Virus record (IMG/VR): IMGVR_UViG_3300029309_000090
Location: 314-37,903 of that record
Length of the DNA: 37,590 nucleotides
Source of the DNA: a virus
Reading direction: 5' to 3' (one strand)
A model generated the notes under the pieces. The model did no database searches and was not told the DNA's origin. It saw nothing but the letters and a program-made list of their open reading frames with translations. The position numbers were made by a program, and so were the translations under genes. Shown here piece after piece: positions 7,177 to 15,892 of the stretch. The stretch's first letter is position 1. Every line of letters begins with the position of its first letter.

Positions 7177-7599
7177 ATGTATGAATATAGATGCACTGTC
7201 ACCAGAGTTGTTGACGGAGATACGGTAGATGCTGAAATAGATTTAGGTTTTGATATTGTATTTAAATCTAGAATAAGACTTTTTGGAGTAGATACTCCAG
7301 AATCTAGAACCAGAGATCTTGATGAAAAAGCTAGAGGCAAGCTAGCTTCAGCATTTTTGTCTGAAAAAATTGAGCAAGCTGAATTTGTAAAGGTACAAAC
7401 CAAGTTAGATAAAAAAGGTAAGTTTGGCAGAGTGTTAGGAGTTATTGTTGCAGATGACCTAGATCTCAATCAAGAGATGATAAGACAAAACCTTGCTGTA
7501 GCTTACAGTGGTCAATCAAAAGATGATATAGAAGCAGCACACATGCTCAACAGGGAGAAGCTTATAGAGGCAGGTATATTCACACCAACAGAGGGTTAG
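7177..7599 (+). CDS. Thermonuclease-like (staphylococcal nuclease family, SNase) protein
   Basis: A 140-residue single-domain SNase homologue without a signal peptide, so cytoplasmic unless released by lysis. The family pattern is intact: VVDGDTVDAEID with calcium-binding Asp13/Asp15, RLFGVDTPESR giving Arg34, Asp39 and Glu42, and KKGKFGRVLG giving Arg85, equivalent to Arg35, Asp40, Glu43 and Arg87 of micrococcal nuclease. The family cuts DNA and RNA in a calcium-dependent manner. Its place between holin and tail genes leaves its role open: host DNA breakdown, an ejected protein, or exclusion of competing DNA. Confidence 0.9.
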   Translation: MYEYRCTVTRVVDGDTVDAEIDLGFDIVFKSRIRLFGVDTPESRTRDLDEKARGKLASAFLSEKIEQAEFVKVQTKLDKKGKFGRVLGVIVADDLDLNQEMIRQNLAVAYSGQSKDDIEAAHMLNREKLIEAGIFTPTEG

Positions 7600-7600
7600 A

Positions 7601-9277
7601 GTGGCTGGATTTAAACTTACAACATTTACGGGACTTAATAAAAAAGTATCACCTAGGCTCTTGCCAGATGATATGGCACAAAACGCACAAAATGTTTTTT
7701 TAGATTCAGGCAGAATAGAAGGCATACCAACAGATGTGAATGATCCCTCTGAATCAGGCAACACTCATCCAGCATCACACATATCAACAACTACAAGAAC
7801 TATATTCAAAGCTACCTCATCTTCTTGGTTTACTTTTACAGATGATGTAGATGTTATAAAAAGTCCTATCAAAGAAGACACACATGGAAGATTTTACTTT
7901 ACAGGGTCTGGTAACTTTCCTAAGTACACATCTTTATCTTCTGGAGTTTCTGGGTCTGGACCATTTCCAACAGCGTCATTCAGGCTTGGATTACCTACCC
8001 CAGGAGCCTTTACAGCAGCCCCAAGTGTTAATAACGCCACAGCGGATGATGGTGCTGCAATAAGTTCTAGGGCATATTTATATACAGAAATAACGACTTT
8101 TGGTGAAGAAGGACCACCATCCGAGGTAACATCAGCAGACATTGTTGATGCACAGAATGGATCTACAGTAACACTTACTCTACCAGCTGCATCATCAGGA
8201 AATCTATCCATAGCAAAAAGAAGAATCTATAGAACTGATATTAATGGTGTATTTAGGTTTGTAAAGGATGTTAGCGGAACATCTGCTGGGACAACAACAG
8301 AGGCAGTTACAGACGACCTTCTCGGGGAAGAAATAGAATCAGCAGACAACTTAGCACCACCAGACGAAACTACTTCAGATCACCCAGATGGACCAATGCT
8401 TGGTATTACAACAATGCCTAATGGTATTACAGCAGGATTCTCAGGGAACACATTACTGTTTAGTGAATCTTATTTACCGCATTCTTACCCTTTAGCAAAC
8501 CAGCTAACGACTCAGGATGACATAGTAGCAATAGCATCTATTGCTTCTGGTCTGTTAGTAACAACTAAAGGTAAACCGCTTATGGCTTCTGGTACAGACC
8601 CAAGTGCTATGGCTATGGTTGAAATAGATGCAAATTTACCATGCGTCAACAAAAGATCATTAGTTGATATGGGTGAGTATGCTATTTACTCATCGCCAGA
8701 TGGCTTAGTGTTAGCATCTAATTCAGGCATACAGCTTATAACAGAGCAGTTGCTTACTAGAGATCAGTGGCAAACAGAATATTATCCAAGCAATATAGAA
8801 GCATATGAATACGAAGGTAAGTATGTTGCATTTACTTTTGACGGATCTGACAACTCAACCAAGAAGGGTTTTATATTTGATCCTAGGGGCGGCAAAAATG
8901 CTTTAGTAAACCTCAACTTCTATGCAACAGCAGGATTCAACGATAGAGAAAATGATGAGCTTTATTTAGTGATTGATGGCACTTTGAAAAAGTTTGCTAG
9001 AGGTACAACCAAAAGGTCATATCTATGGAAATCAAAAGAGTTTTTTAGCAACAGACCTTTGTCCCCAGGTGTAGCTAAAGTAAATGCAGAGGCATATAAC
9101 GCACTTACATTTAAACTATTTGCAGATGGTTCTCTCAAGCATACGCAGACTGTAGCTAATTCAGACCCCTTTAGACTGCCAGGAGGCTACAGAGGTAAAG
9201 TTTTTGAAATACAGCTGGAGGGAACAGATATCATTAACGAAGTTTGCGTTTATGAAAGTCCACAGGAGATAGTCTAG
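7601..9277 (+). CDS. Putative tail structural protein (tail hub/tube-associated)
   Basis: A 558-residue protein starting with GTG one base after the nuclease stop. The opening (FTGLNKKVSPRLLPDDMAQNAQNVFLDSGRIEG) is typical of phage tail-tube or stabilisation proteins that begin by describing loading of virion data-like beta-propeller folds. Residues around 160-245 form a fibronectin-like beta segment (ITTFGEEGPPSEVTSADI). The rest is beta-rich, with phrases such as YAIYSSPDGLVLAS. There is no enzyme motif. A role comparable to podovirus tail-hub proteins (P22 gp10-like) is inferred from position before the large fibre gene and from overall character. Confidence 0.55.
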   Translation: MAGFKLTTFTGLNKKVSPRLLPDDMAQNAQNVFLDSGRIEGIPTDVNDPSESGNTHPASHISTTTRTIFKATSSSWFTFTDDVDVIKSPIKEDTHGRFYFTGSGNFPKYTSLSSGVSGSGPFPTASFRLGLPTPGAFTAAPSVNNATADDGAAISSRAYLYTEITTFGEEGPPSEVTSADIVDAQNGSTVTLTLPAASSGNLSIAKRRIYRTDINGVFRFVKDVSGTSAGTTTEAVTDDLLGEEIESADNLAPPDETTSDHPDGPMLGITTMPNGITAGFSGNTLLFSESYLPHSYPLANQLTTQDDIVAIASIASGLLVTTKGKPLMASGTDPSAMAMVEIDANLPCVNKRSLVDMGEYAIYSSPDGLVLASNSGIQLITEQLLTRDQWQTEYYPSNIEAYEYEGKYVAFTFDGSDNSTKKGFIFDPRGGKNALVNLNFYATAGFNDRENDELYLVIDGTLKKFARGTTKRSYLWKSKEFFSNRPLSPGVAKVNAEAYNALTFKLFADGSLKHTQTVANSDPFRLPGGYRGKVFEIQLEGTDIINEVCVYESPQEIV

Positions 9278-12200
9278 TGGCAAATGAATTTCTCAAAAAG
9301 AAAAAGAAAAATCTAACAGCCCGTGGGAGCTTTCCAATACCAAGAGATTTCAGTATTGAAGGTAAAAGATTCGCACAATCGGTACAAGATACACTGCAAC
9401 AACTAAAAGGTGAAAAGGGAAATATTCTTGATAGAGCAGTAACCTTTCAAGACCTTATAGATACTGGCATAGCAAAACAAACTTTTAGTGTAACAGGCGG
9501 TGGCTCTGACTTTGTTATTGATGACAATGACAAGAAAGACGGAGTTGCTAATGCTACAGCACCAACGGGTTTCACAGCTTCAGGTGCCTTTCAAAATATA
9601 TTATTGTCTTGGGATTTTCCTGACTATGCTGGTCATTCGCACACAGAGATATTTGTTAGCAACTCTAATTCTTTTGCCTCAAGAACCTTTTTAGCACAAA
9701 CCACTGCTTCAGTATTTAGTCATCAAGTAGGCAATGCAGCAACTAAATATTATTGGATTCGTCATGTAAACCAGAACGATGAGGCTGGTCCTTTCAACAG
9801 TGAAACTGGCACATCTGCAAGTACAGCTGTAGATGTGGGTGCGGTGATGACACAGCTATCAGAAGAAATAAAACTACTGCCAGGCTTCAACACTCTAAAC
9901 ACCGACATGAATATAACTATTAGTGGCACCCAAAGAACCTTACAAGCTACCTTAGAAAATATTAATACACTTGCTGCAACAGCTTCAACAAATGTTTCAA
10001 ACCTCACTTCAAACACACCAAGAGTCATCAGATCAGATAGTGAGCCCACACAAAGATCTGACGGTACATCTTTGCAAGCTGGAGATATATGGATTGACAC
10101 GGACTCAAGCCCAAACCAAAACGAATTATTTGTTTATACAGGAAGCACTTTTGCAGCTACTACAGCTGGCTCAACATCTTCTTCAGATCAAACCTTGTCA
10201 ACATCGATTGCATCAAATGGTACAGCTATATCACAAAATGCATCTGACATATTGTTGGTAGCTGGTGTCAGCGATAATGCTGACATATCAACATCTATAA
10301 ATATAACATCTCTTAATGCCTCTATAACAAATTCTACTACTGGTTTGCAGGCAAACGCTAATGCTATAAGCACATTGTCTGGAACAGTAACAAGTCAGGG
10401 CAATACCATTAGTACACTATCAAATAATGTAACAGAGCTACAAAACACCCTTACTGGTTTTAACTCATCATCCACGGTAGCAACTGCAATATCAGGTTTA
10501 CAAACCTCTATAAACCAAAACGGTGCAAATATAACAACGGTATCGCAAAGCGTTAGTGCTTTGAACAACGAAGTAGATTTGAAAGCCACAACATTTATAC
10601 AAGATAATCCACCAACTGCAACAGCCATAGGAGATCTCTGGATTGATTCTAACGACAGCAACAAGCTTTATCGTGCTACAGCTACAACAAACTCAAACTG
10701 GGTTGCTGTAGGAGATACAAGCGGTCTTCATGTTTTTGCTCAAGATAATGAACCTACAGCAAGACCAGATAGTTCAACCTTGCAAGAGGGAGATATTTGG
10801 TTTGATACAAGTGATAATAAAAAACAATATAGATACAACGGCAGTGCTTTTGTTTTAGTAGATGATTCTAGAATATCAGCAAACTCAAGTGCAATAAGCA
10901 CTCTAGATAGTGAAGTTACAGCTCTAGATGGAGTGGTAACATCAAACTCAAGCAAAATTCTTGCATTAGAAAACACTGTAGATGATAGCTCAACAGGGGT
11001 AAATGCTACAGCAAGTGCTTTGTCAACACTGTCAAATCAAGTCACATCAATACCTGTAAACTTCATACAGGCAAACGCTCCTACAGGAACTCTTACAACA
11101 GGAGACCTGTGGATAGATTCAGATGATAATCAGCTGTATAGATATGATGGCAACAATTGGGTATCAGTAAGAGACTCTGTTATTACATCTAACTCAGAAG
11201 CAATCACATCCTTACAAAATGTTGTTAACAATGGCTCAACAGGTGTTTCAGCTAATGCTTCTGCAATATCAACATTGCAGACAGAGGTATTTGGTTCTGG
11301 TTCTGCAAGTGCTTCAAGAATAGATGCACTTGAATCAACAGTAAACAACGGGACTTCTGGTGTTACTGCAAACGCAAGTGCGATTTCAGCTTTGAGTACA
11401 AAAGTTGATACTAAAAATAAATCTTTTGTTGGTACAGATCAGCCAGCTAACAACACAGCTAATGACTTGCGTACAGGAGATTTGTGGATAGAAACAGATG
11501 ATAACAATAAACTTTATAGATGGAGCGGTAGTGCTTGGGTGCCTCTGGCTCCCACAGGACTACAAACTTTTGCTCAAAGCACTACGCCAACAGCTACATC
11601 TATTGGAGATATTTGGATAGATACAGGAGATCAAAACAAAATATACCGTTGGAACGGCAGTACATGGCAACTCCTAAGAGATGGTCTTATAACTGCAAAT
11701 GCAAGCTCTATAACTGCTATATCATCTGAGCTTGGTATTTCTTTTGATGCTAGAGTTACAACTAACAACGGCACTAAAAATCTAGATGTGCAAACGATGT
11801 CTTCTGGATCATCAACTGCACACAATATAACAAATGCAGATATCACTAATGGTGTATTTTTATCACTGAAAGGGTTTTCAAGCACTGGAGGTTTGAGTGC
11901 TGAACAACTTAACAGAACATTTAAAGTTGTATCAAGGCTGACATCAACTACTTTGCGTGTTGAGGTAGCTGGCACCAATGCTAATGCTAGTGCTACATCT
12001 TCAATAGTTACAAATGGAGCAACTATAGGAACCAATGCTGGGGTTCTACAACTTGCTGAAACTACAACCAATACACTAGGACAAGCAGATGCTTCCTATG
12101 TTTTACAAGTTAATAGTAACGGTCATATAGCTGGTTTTGTAGTACAAAGCAGTACAAGCCCAAGCGGTCAACAAACAAGCAATGTAGTATTCCAAGCAGA

Positions 12201-13530
12201 TAGATTTGCCATAGTGCCTTCATCTGGTAGCGGACAAGTGTCGCCATTTACTGTGCTTACAAGTACAGACGCTGATGGTAACGCAGCTGGTGTTTATATA
12301 GATACAGCCCTTATTAAAAATGCTTCTATACAAGCAGCCCAAATAGGAGCTCTTAATGCTGATTTAGTAAATGCTGTTGATATAGATGCAGACTCGATAA
12401 CAGTAGGAACTCTTGGTGCAGATTTTATTGATGTTAGTGGTGTTATTACTGCTGGCAGTTTAGTTTCACAAGGTAATCTATCTACAGACGGACAAACTAC
12501 TATACATGGTGGCAACATTGAAACGAATACTATTGCTGCCAACAAGCTAACTATTACGCCACTAGAATCTGGGGGTGCAGCAGCAGATATAAATGCTAAT
12601 GCTACAACTATTGACGGTGGCAAAATCACAGCAAATTCCATTACTGTAGATCAAATTAATACTCAAAACTTTCTTTTGCCCTCAGAAGGTGGCTTAACTT
12701 CTGGATCTGTAATAGGAAACTTTAACAACAACAGTATGAGATATGCATTTGTAACATCTATTGGCTCTGGTGCTGGCTTTTATACTGGTTTCGTTAGAGC
12801 GGTAGGAGGCACAGGACAGGTCAAAACTATAAGATTTTTATTTGGTGATGGTACTCATGGACCAAGCTCTTCTAACAACATAAACACTACTGTTACTACA
12901 AATGGCGATGACACACCAAGTCTTATTGAAAGTAGTGCTGGCGTGATTCACATAACGCCTTTACTAGAAAATATGCATGGTCATATATCTCAGTCTAGAC
13001 TTGTTTCAAGTTCTGACACTGCAAACATTCCTTTAGCATTTAGATATACAGGATCTGGTACTGTAAAGTTATTTATACAAGCACAAGGCGATAGTAATAA
13101 TGTGCAAGTAGGATCAGTAGAAGCTAGATTTATTAAGTTTGGTATTGATACTCCAGATCAATTTACATTCCAAGATGTAAGTGGGGCTACTACAAGCACT
13201 TTACATACATCAAATACCATAACTCTAGGCGGTCAATTTACATCAGCTACAGCTGTGCTTACTGGAACTGGATCACCTGAAATGAGCAAAAATGGAGGAA
13301 CTTTTTCATCATCTTCAGTTACCGTTAGCTCTGGTGATACTCTACAAGTTAGACTTACAAGTGCTGCTGGAGCTGGTTTATCAAGATTTGCAACAGTTAC
13401 AATAGCAGAAACATCTGATACTTATTCAGTTCAAACAACACCATCTAATCAAGGAGGCAACCCAGGCAACCAAGGAGGCAATCAAGGTGGCAATCAAGGC
13501 GGCAACCAAGGTCAAGGACAGGCACCATAA
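9277..13530 (+). CDS. Large tail fibre / host-specificity protein (gpJ-like), with repeat modules
   Basis: A 1417-residue protein starting with GTG that overlaps the previous stop by one base. Domains in order: a basic N-terminus (FLKKKKKN); a fibronectin-III-like region at about 90-180; a long zone of alternating coiled coil (NASAISTLxxxV) and six modules with a GD(L/I)W(I/F)(D/E)(T/S) core followed by (L/I/Q)YR-type beta strands (about 270-810); a gpJ/DUF1983-like region (GVYIDTALIKNASIQAAQIGALNADLV, about 1010-1040); beta-rich domains; and a GGNQ repeat tail. It is probably the main adsorption fibre. The modular repeats are prone to recombination, which can alter host range. Confidence 0.8.
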   Translation: MANEFLKKKKKNLTARGSFPIPRDFSIEGKRFAQSVQDTLQQLKGEKGNILDRAVTFQDLIDTGIAKQTFSVTGGGSDFVIDDNDKKDGVANATAPTGFTASGAFQNILLSWDFPDYAGHSHTEIFVSNSNSFASRTFLAQTTASVFSHQVGNAATKYYWIRHVNQNDEAGPFNSETGTSASTAVDVGAVMTQLSEEIKLLPGFNTLNTDMNITISGTQRTLQATLENINTLAATASTNVSNLTSNTPRVIRSDSEPTQRSDGTSLQAGDIWIDTDSSPNQNELFVYTGSTFAATTAGSTSSSDQTLSTSIASNGTAISQNASDILLVAGVSDNADISTSINITSLNASITNSTTGLQANANAISTLSGTVTSQGNTISTLSNNVTELQNTLTGFNSSSTVATAISGLQTSINQNGANITTVSQSVSALNNEVDLKATTFIQDNPPTATAIGDLWIDSNDSNKLYRATATTNSNWVAVGDTSGLHVFAQDNEPTARPDSSTLQEGDIWFDTSDNKKQYRYNGSAFVLVDDSRISANSSAISTLDSEVTALDGVVTSNSSKILALENTVDDSSTGVNATASALSTLSNQVTSIPVNFIQANAPTGTLTTGDLWIDSDDNQLYRYDGNNWVSVRDSVITSNSEAITSLQNVVNNGSTGVSANASAISTLQTEVFGSGSASASRIDALESTVNNGTSGVTANASAISALSTKVDTKNKSFVGTDQPANNTANDLRTGDLWIETDDNNKLYRWSGSAWVPLAPTGLQTFAQSTTPTATSIGDIWIDTGDQNKIYRWNGSTWQLLRDGLITANASSITAISSELGISFDARVTTNNGTKNLDVQTMSSGSSTAHNITNADITNGVFLSLKGFSSTGGLSAEQLNRTFKVVSRLTSTTLRVEVAGTNANASATSSIVTNGATIGTNAGVLQLAETTTNTLGQADASYVLQVNSNGHIAGFVVQSSTSPSGQQTSNVVFQADRFAIVPSSGSGQVSPFTVLTSTDADGNAAGVYIDTALIKNASIQAAQIGALNADLVNAVDIDADSITVGTLGADFIDVSGVITAGSLVSQGNLSTDGQTTIHGGNIETNTIAANKLTITPLESGGAAADINANATTIDGGKITANSITVDQINTQNFLLPSEGGLTSGSVIGNFNNNSMRYAFVTSIGSGAGFYTGFVRAVGGTGQVKTIRFLFGDGTHGPSSSNNINTTVTTNGDDTPSLIESSAGVIHITPLLENMHGHISQSRLVSSSDTANIPLAFRYTGSGTVKLFIQAQGDSNNVQVGSVEARFIKFGIDTPDQFTFQDVSGATTSTLHTSNTITLGGQFTSATAVLTGTGSPEMSKNGGTFSSSSVTVSSGDTLQVRLTSAAGAGLSRFATVTIAETSDTYSVQTTPSNQGGNPGNQGGNQGGNQGGNQGQGQAP
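13449..13516 (+). repeat. 12-bp-type tandem repeats encoding GGN(Q/P) tail of the fibre
   Basis: Imperfect tandem copies of GGNGGCAAYCAA encode a Gly-Gly-Asn-Gln tail at the C-terminus of the large fibre protein. The copies differ at third codon positions, as expected if the protein repeat is selected. Copy number may vary between relatives. Confidence 0.75.
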
Positions 13531-13871
13531 TGGCAGTACATAATTTCAATTACACATTTGAATTTGTTTCTTTAAAAGCAGTTCTTATAGATGATACAAA
13601 GATAGTCAATCAGGCTACTTGCAAGATATCAGCAGTAGATCAAACTGATTCAAGTAAAACAGGATCTTCTTTGGAAACAGTATATTTTTGCCCATATGAC
13701 AGAGCAAAAAGCTTGCCAGACAGCAGCTTTATAGACCTAGATTCTTTAACAGAGTCAAATGTTGTTGAGTGGGTTAAAAAAGTTTACGAAGATAATTCTA
13801 GTTTAGATGCATTATTTACATTTTTAGTTTATGGTGCAGATGTATTAAACCCACCAGAAGAAGGCGGATAA
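13530..13871 (+). CDS. Small phage protein downstream of tail fibre, unknown function
   Basis: A 113-residue protein whose ATG overlaps the fibre stop by one base (TAATG), implying translational coupling. The sequence reads as a mixed alpha/beta domain: FNYTFEFVSLKAVLI, then YFCPYDRAKSLPDSSFIDLDSLTESNVVEWVKKVYED. Short proteins of this type, with a strand-rich start and a helix beginning LTESNVVEWVK, recur beside phage tail fibre genes, but their function is unknown to me. It could be a fibre chaperone or a minor virion protein. Confidence 0.6.
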   Translation: MAVHNFNYTFEFVSLKAVLIDDTKIVNQATCKISAVDQTDSSKTGSSLETVYFCPYDRAKSLPDSSFIDLDSLTESNVVEWVKKVYEDNSSLDALFTFLVYGADVLNPPEEGG

Positions 13872-13912
13872 GCTTTGATAGATATAATAAAAAGTGATAT
13901 CTTACAAGAAAA

Positions 13913-14317
13913 ATGTTAGCTCAGGTTGATGTAAGAGTTTACTGGGATTTCATAGCCCCTGGTTTGCGGGAAATAAAAGAAGAAGCAAATCCCGAGTGGC
14001 GACCAGAAGACATTTACGGAGCTTTGGTAAATAACATTGCAGAGCTTTATGTAGATATAGAGCAAGAACCATGTGAAAGCTTTATCATTCTACAAGAAAA
14101 GCCCAGCATGTTTCAGCCAACTAAGTCCTTATTAATCTGGGTGGCATATGATAAACGAGGCGAGGCAGCTGATAAATACATGGATTATATAGAAGACATG
14201 GCAAGAGAAAGAGGTTGTAATAAAATAGAATTTTGGACAGCTTGGAAAGGATTAGCAGATGCTTTATCTCATAGAGGTTATCAAATAAAACTTTATTTAT
14301 CGGAGAAAGAACTATAA
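13913..14317 (+). CDS. GNAT-like acetyltransferase-fold phage protein
   Basis: A 134-residue protein. The C-terminal half has a GNAT-like layout: strand SLLIWVAYDKRGEAADKYMDYIEDMARERGCNKIEFWTAWKGLADALSHRGYQIK, with the helix-strand-helix order of the family's acetyl-CoA side. A clear Q/RxxGxG/A pyrophosphate loop is lacking, so catalysis is uncertain. Similar proteins occur among podovirus internal-protein genes. The start is doubtful. A second frame from TTG 13874 encodes LIDIIKSDILQEK and would join this ORF if the A run at 13909-13913 were one base longer, suggesting a frameshift or sequence error at the true N-terminus. Confidence 0.6.
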   Translation: MLAQVDVRVYWDFIAPGLREIKEEANPEWRPEDIYGALVNNIAELYVDIEQEPCESFIILQEKPSMFQPTKSLLIWVAYDKRGEAADKYMDYIEDMARERGCNKIEFWTAWKGLADALSHRGYQIKLYLSEKEL

Positions 14318-14886
14318 TGGGCGGTGGCGGATCAACAAAGATAAAAGACACAGCAGCACAAAAAGCTTTAGCTTCAATAGCTGCACAAAGATTTAATCTT
14401 TATCAACAATATTATGTTCCTTTAGAAAATGAATTTATAGCAAGTGTAGCTGCTATGAAAGACCCAGAAGCATTTAAAAATGTTGAAGGTTTTGTAAATG
14501 CAGTGCAGCAACCACAATATCAAGCTTCAAGAAAAGCATTAGAAAGACAAGCCTTTGCACGGGGCATGGATCCTACAAGCGGACAGTTTCAAGCAGCAGC
14601 TGGTCTGGCACAAGAGGCACAAGCAAGAGGTATGAGCACTGGAACCACACAAGCGTTGTCTGGTCAATTAGATAGATACTATCAAGGAATGCAGAACATA
14701 GTTGCTATGGGTCAAGGTCAGGCTGGACAGGCAATTGCTGGTCTTGGTGATGTTGGTGAACTAGCACAGAAAAGAGGAATTGCTGCCGCACAACAAACTT
14801 TCCAAAGAGGTCAAGGCACAGCTAATATTTTTGGTACAGCCCTAGGTGCTGGTGCTGGTTTATATTTTGGATCAAGAGGAGATTAA
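14317..14886 (+). CDS. Putative internal virion / DNA ejection protein
   Basis: A 189-residue protein overlapping the previous stop (TAATGG). It starts with a Gly-rich segment (MGGGGSTK), then has a helical Gln/Ala-rich body (QYQASRKALERQAFARGMDPTSGQFQAAAGLAQEAQARG) and ends in a Gly/Ala hydrophobic stretch (IFGTALGAGAGLYFG). This composition is usual for podovirus internal core or ejection proteins, which enter the cell envelope with the DNA. Position at the head of a run of similar proteins supports the call. There is no catalytic motif. Confidence 0.6.
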   Translation: MGGGGSTKIKDTAAQKALASIAAQRFNLYQQYYVPLENEFIASVAAMKDPEAFKNVEGFVNAVQQPQYQASRKALERQAFARGMDPTSGQFQAAAGLAQEAQARGMSTGTTQALSGQLDRYYQGMQNIVAMGQGQAGQAIAGLGDVGELAQKRGIAAAQQTFQRGQGTANIFGTALGAGAGLYFGSRGD

Positions 14887-15059
14887 TGGAAGCGGCTAGA
14901 ACAAGAATAGATCAACACGAAGAAATATGTGCTCTTCGTTATAAAAACATTGAAGCTCGTCTAGATTCTGGCTCAAAGAGATTTGTTAGATTAGAGTCTA
15001 TGATTTGGGGACTATATGTTCTTATCATTGGCTCACAAGTTATAGGAGCACTCTTGTAA
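14886..15059 (+). CDS. Small membrane protein (57 aa), XhlA/BhlA-like layout
   Basis: A 57-residue ORF whose ATG overlaps the preceding stop (TAATG). A charged N-terminal helix (RTRIDQHEEICALRYKNIEARLDSGSKRF) is followed by one transmembrane helix (SMIWGLYVLIIGSQVIGALL). This is the layout of XhlA/BhlA-type holin accessory proteins, but it lies among virion genes and could equally be a membrane-inserting ejection component. It ends with TAATGG shared with the next gene. Confidence 0.65.
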   Translation: MEAARTRIDQHEEICALRYKNIEARLDSGSKRFVRLESMIWGLYVLIIGSQVIGALL

Positions 15060-15592
15060 TGGCATTTTATACTGGAGGACTACCTATCTTTCAACCACAA
15101 GACATGGGTATAGGTGGAAACTTTGGCAATAATAATGGAAATATGGCTGGTAATTTTGGTCAATCTGGTGGCAATCTTTATGTCAACCCATTTAGGCAAG
15201 GCGATCAATCTGCTCAAGATACTTTGGCTGACCTATATGAAGCTGAGTTCCAAGATTACCTAAATAGATTCTTTCCAGTGGAGCAAGACCTAATCAGACA
15301 AATGACTACGGGTTTTGGTGAGTTACAACAAGAAGAGATAAACAGAGCACAAGGAGCTGTAGCTAGACAGTTTGCCAATACAAGAGGACAAGAAATGAGA
15401 CGACAGTCTGGTTTTGGTGTATCTTTAAGACCAGAGACGCAAGCAGATTTCCAAAGAGCTGAAGCATCTTCTTTAGTTGCAGCAAGAAACTTTGCTAGAA
15501 TGAGATCAGAAGAAAGAAGAATGCAAATACTTTCTGGAGGCGGAGGAGCGATGCAACAAAGAGCAGTAACACAAGGAGGTTTAGGTGGCTAA
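15059..15592 (+). CDS. Putative internal virion protein
   Basis: A 177-residue protein. ATG 15059 is chosen because it overlaps the stop of the 57-residue gene, while an in-frame TTG at 15005 would lie within that gene. The N-terminus is Gly/Asn/Phe-rich and probably disordered (NFGNNNGNMAGNFG). The rest is helical and Gln/Arg-rich (FGELQQEEINRAQGAVARQFANTRGQEMRRQSGF), like ejection proteins. No enzymatic motif is seen. It overlaps the next gene by 8 nt. Confidence 0.6.
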   Translation: MAFYTGGLPIFQPQDMGIGGNFGNNNGNMAGNFGQSGGNLYVNPFRQGDQSAQDTLADLYEAEFQDYLNRFFPVEQDLIRQMTTGFGELQQEEINRAQGAVARQFANTRGQEMRRQSGFGVSLRPETQADFQRAEASSLVAARNFARMRSEERRMQILSGGGGAMQQRAVTQGGLGG

Positions 15593-15887
15593 GTTGGGAT
15601 TGGGTGGTTTGTTAGCAACAGGTCAAGAAACAAAAAAACAAGCAACAGCTGGTTTATTAGGAGCAGCTAGACTGGAAGCACAAAAAGATATTGCTGAAAG
15701 ACAGCTTGAGATGCAAAAAGAAACTGCAATCCAGGGTGCACAAGGAACCATCGTAGGAATTGGTGCAGCCGCTGGAGCAGCAGAAGCAGCTGGAGCAGCG
15801 ACATTTAAAGCTGGTTTAACAGCAGCAGCTCCACCAGTAGCAATAGCCTTAGCAGCAGCATTTTTGTTTAAAAAACTATTTGGTTAA
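15585..15887 (+). CDS. Small Ala/Gly-rich membrane-active virion protein
   Basis: A 100-residue protein with a GTG start after GGAGG-type sequence inside the previous gene. The central helix is charged (LEAQKDIAERQLEMQKETAIQ). The C-terminal 45 residues are Ala/Gly-rich and hydrophobic (GTIVGIGAAAGAAEAAGAA, APPVAIALAAAFLFKKLFG), suggesting one or two membrane-inserting segments. With its neighbours it probably forms part of an ejection channel. That role is inferred from context. Confidence 0.55.
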   Translation: MAKLGLGGLLATGQETKKQATAGLLGAARLEAQKDIAERQLEMQKETAIQGAQGTIVGIGAAAGAAEAAGAATFKAGLTAAAPPVAIALAAAFLFKKLFG

Positions 15888-15892
15888 TTATT

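Noticed and set aside
13449-13516. Short regular repeats resembling a CRISPR array
   Set aside because: The repeats are 12 bp, in frame, contiguous and encode the GGNQ tail of the fibre. There are no spacers.
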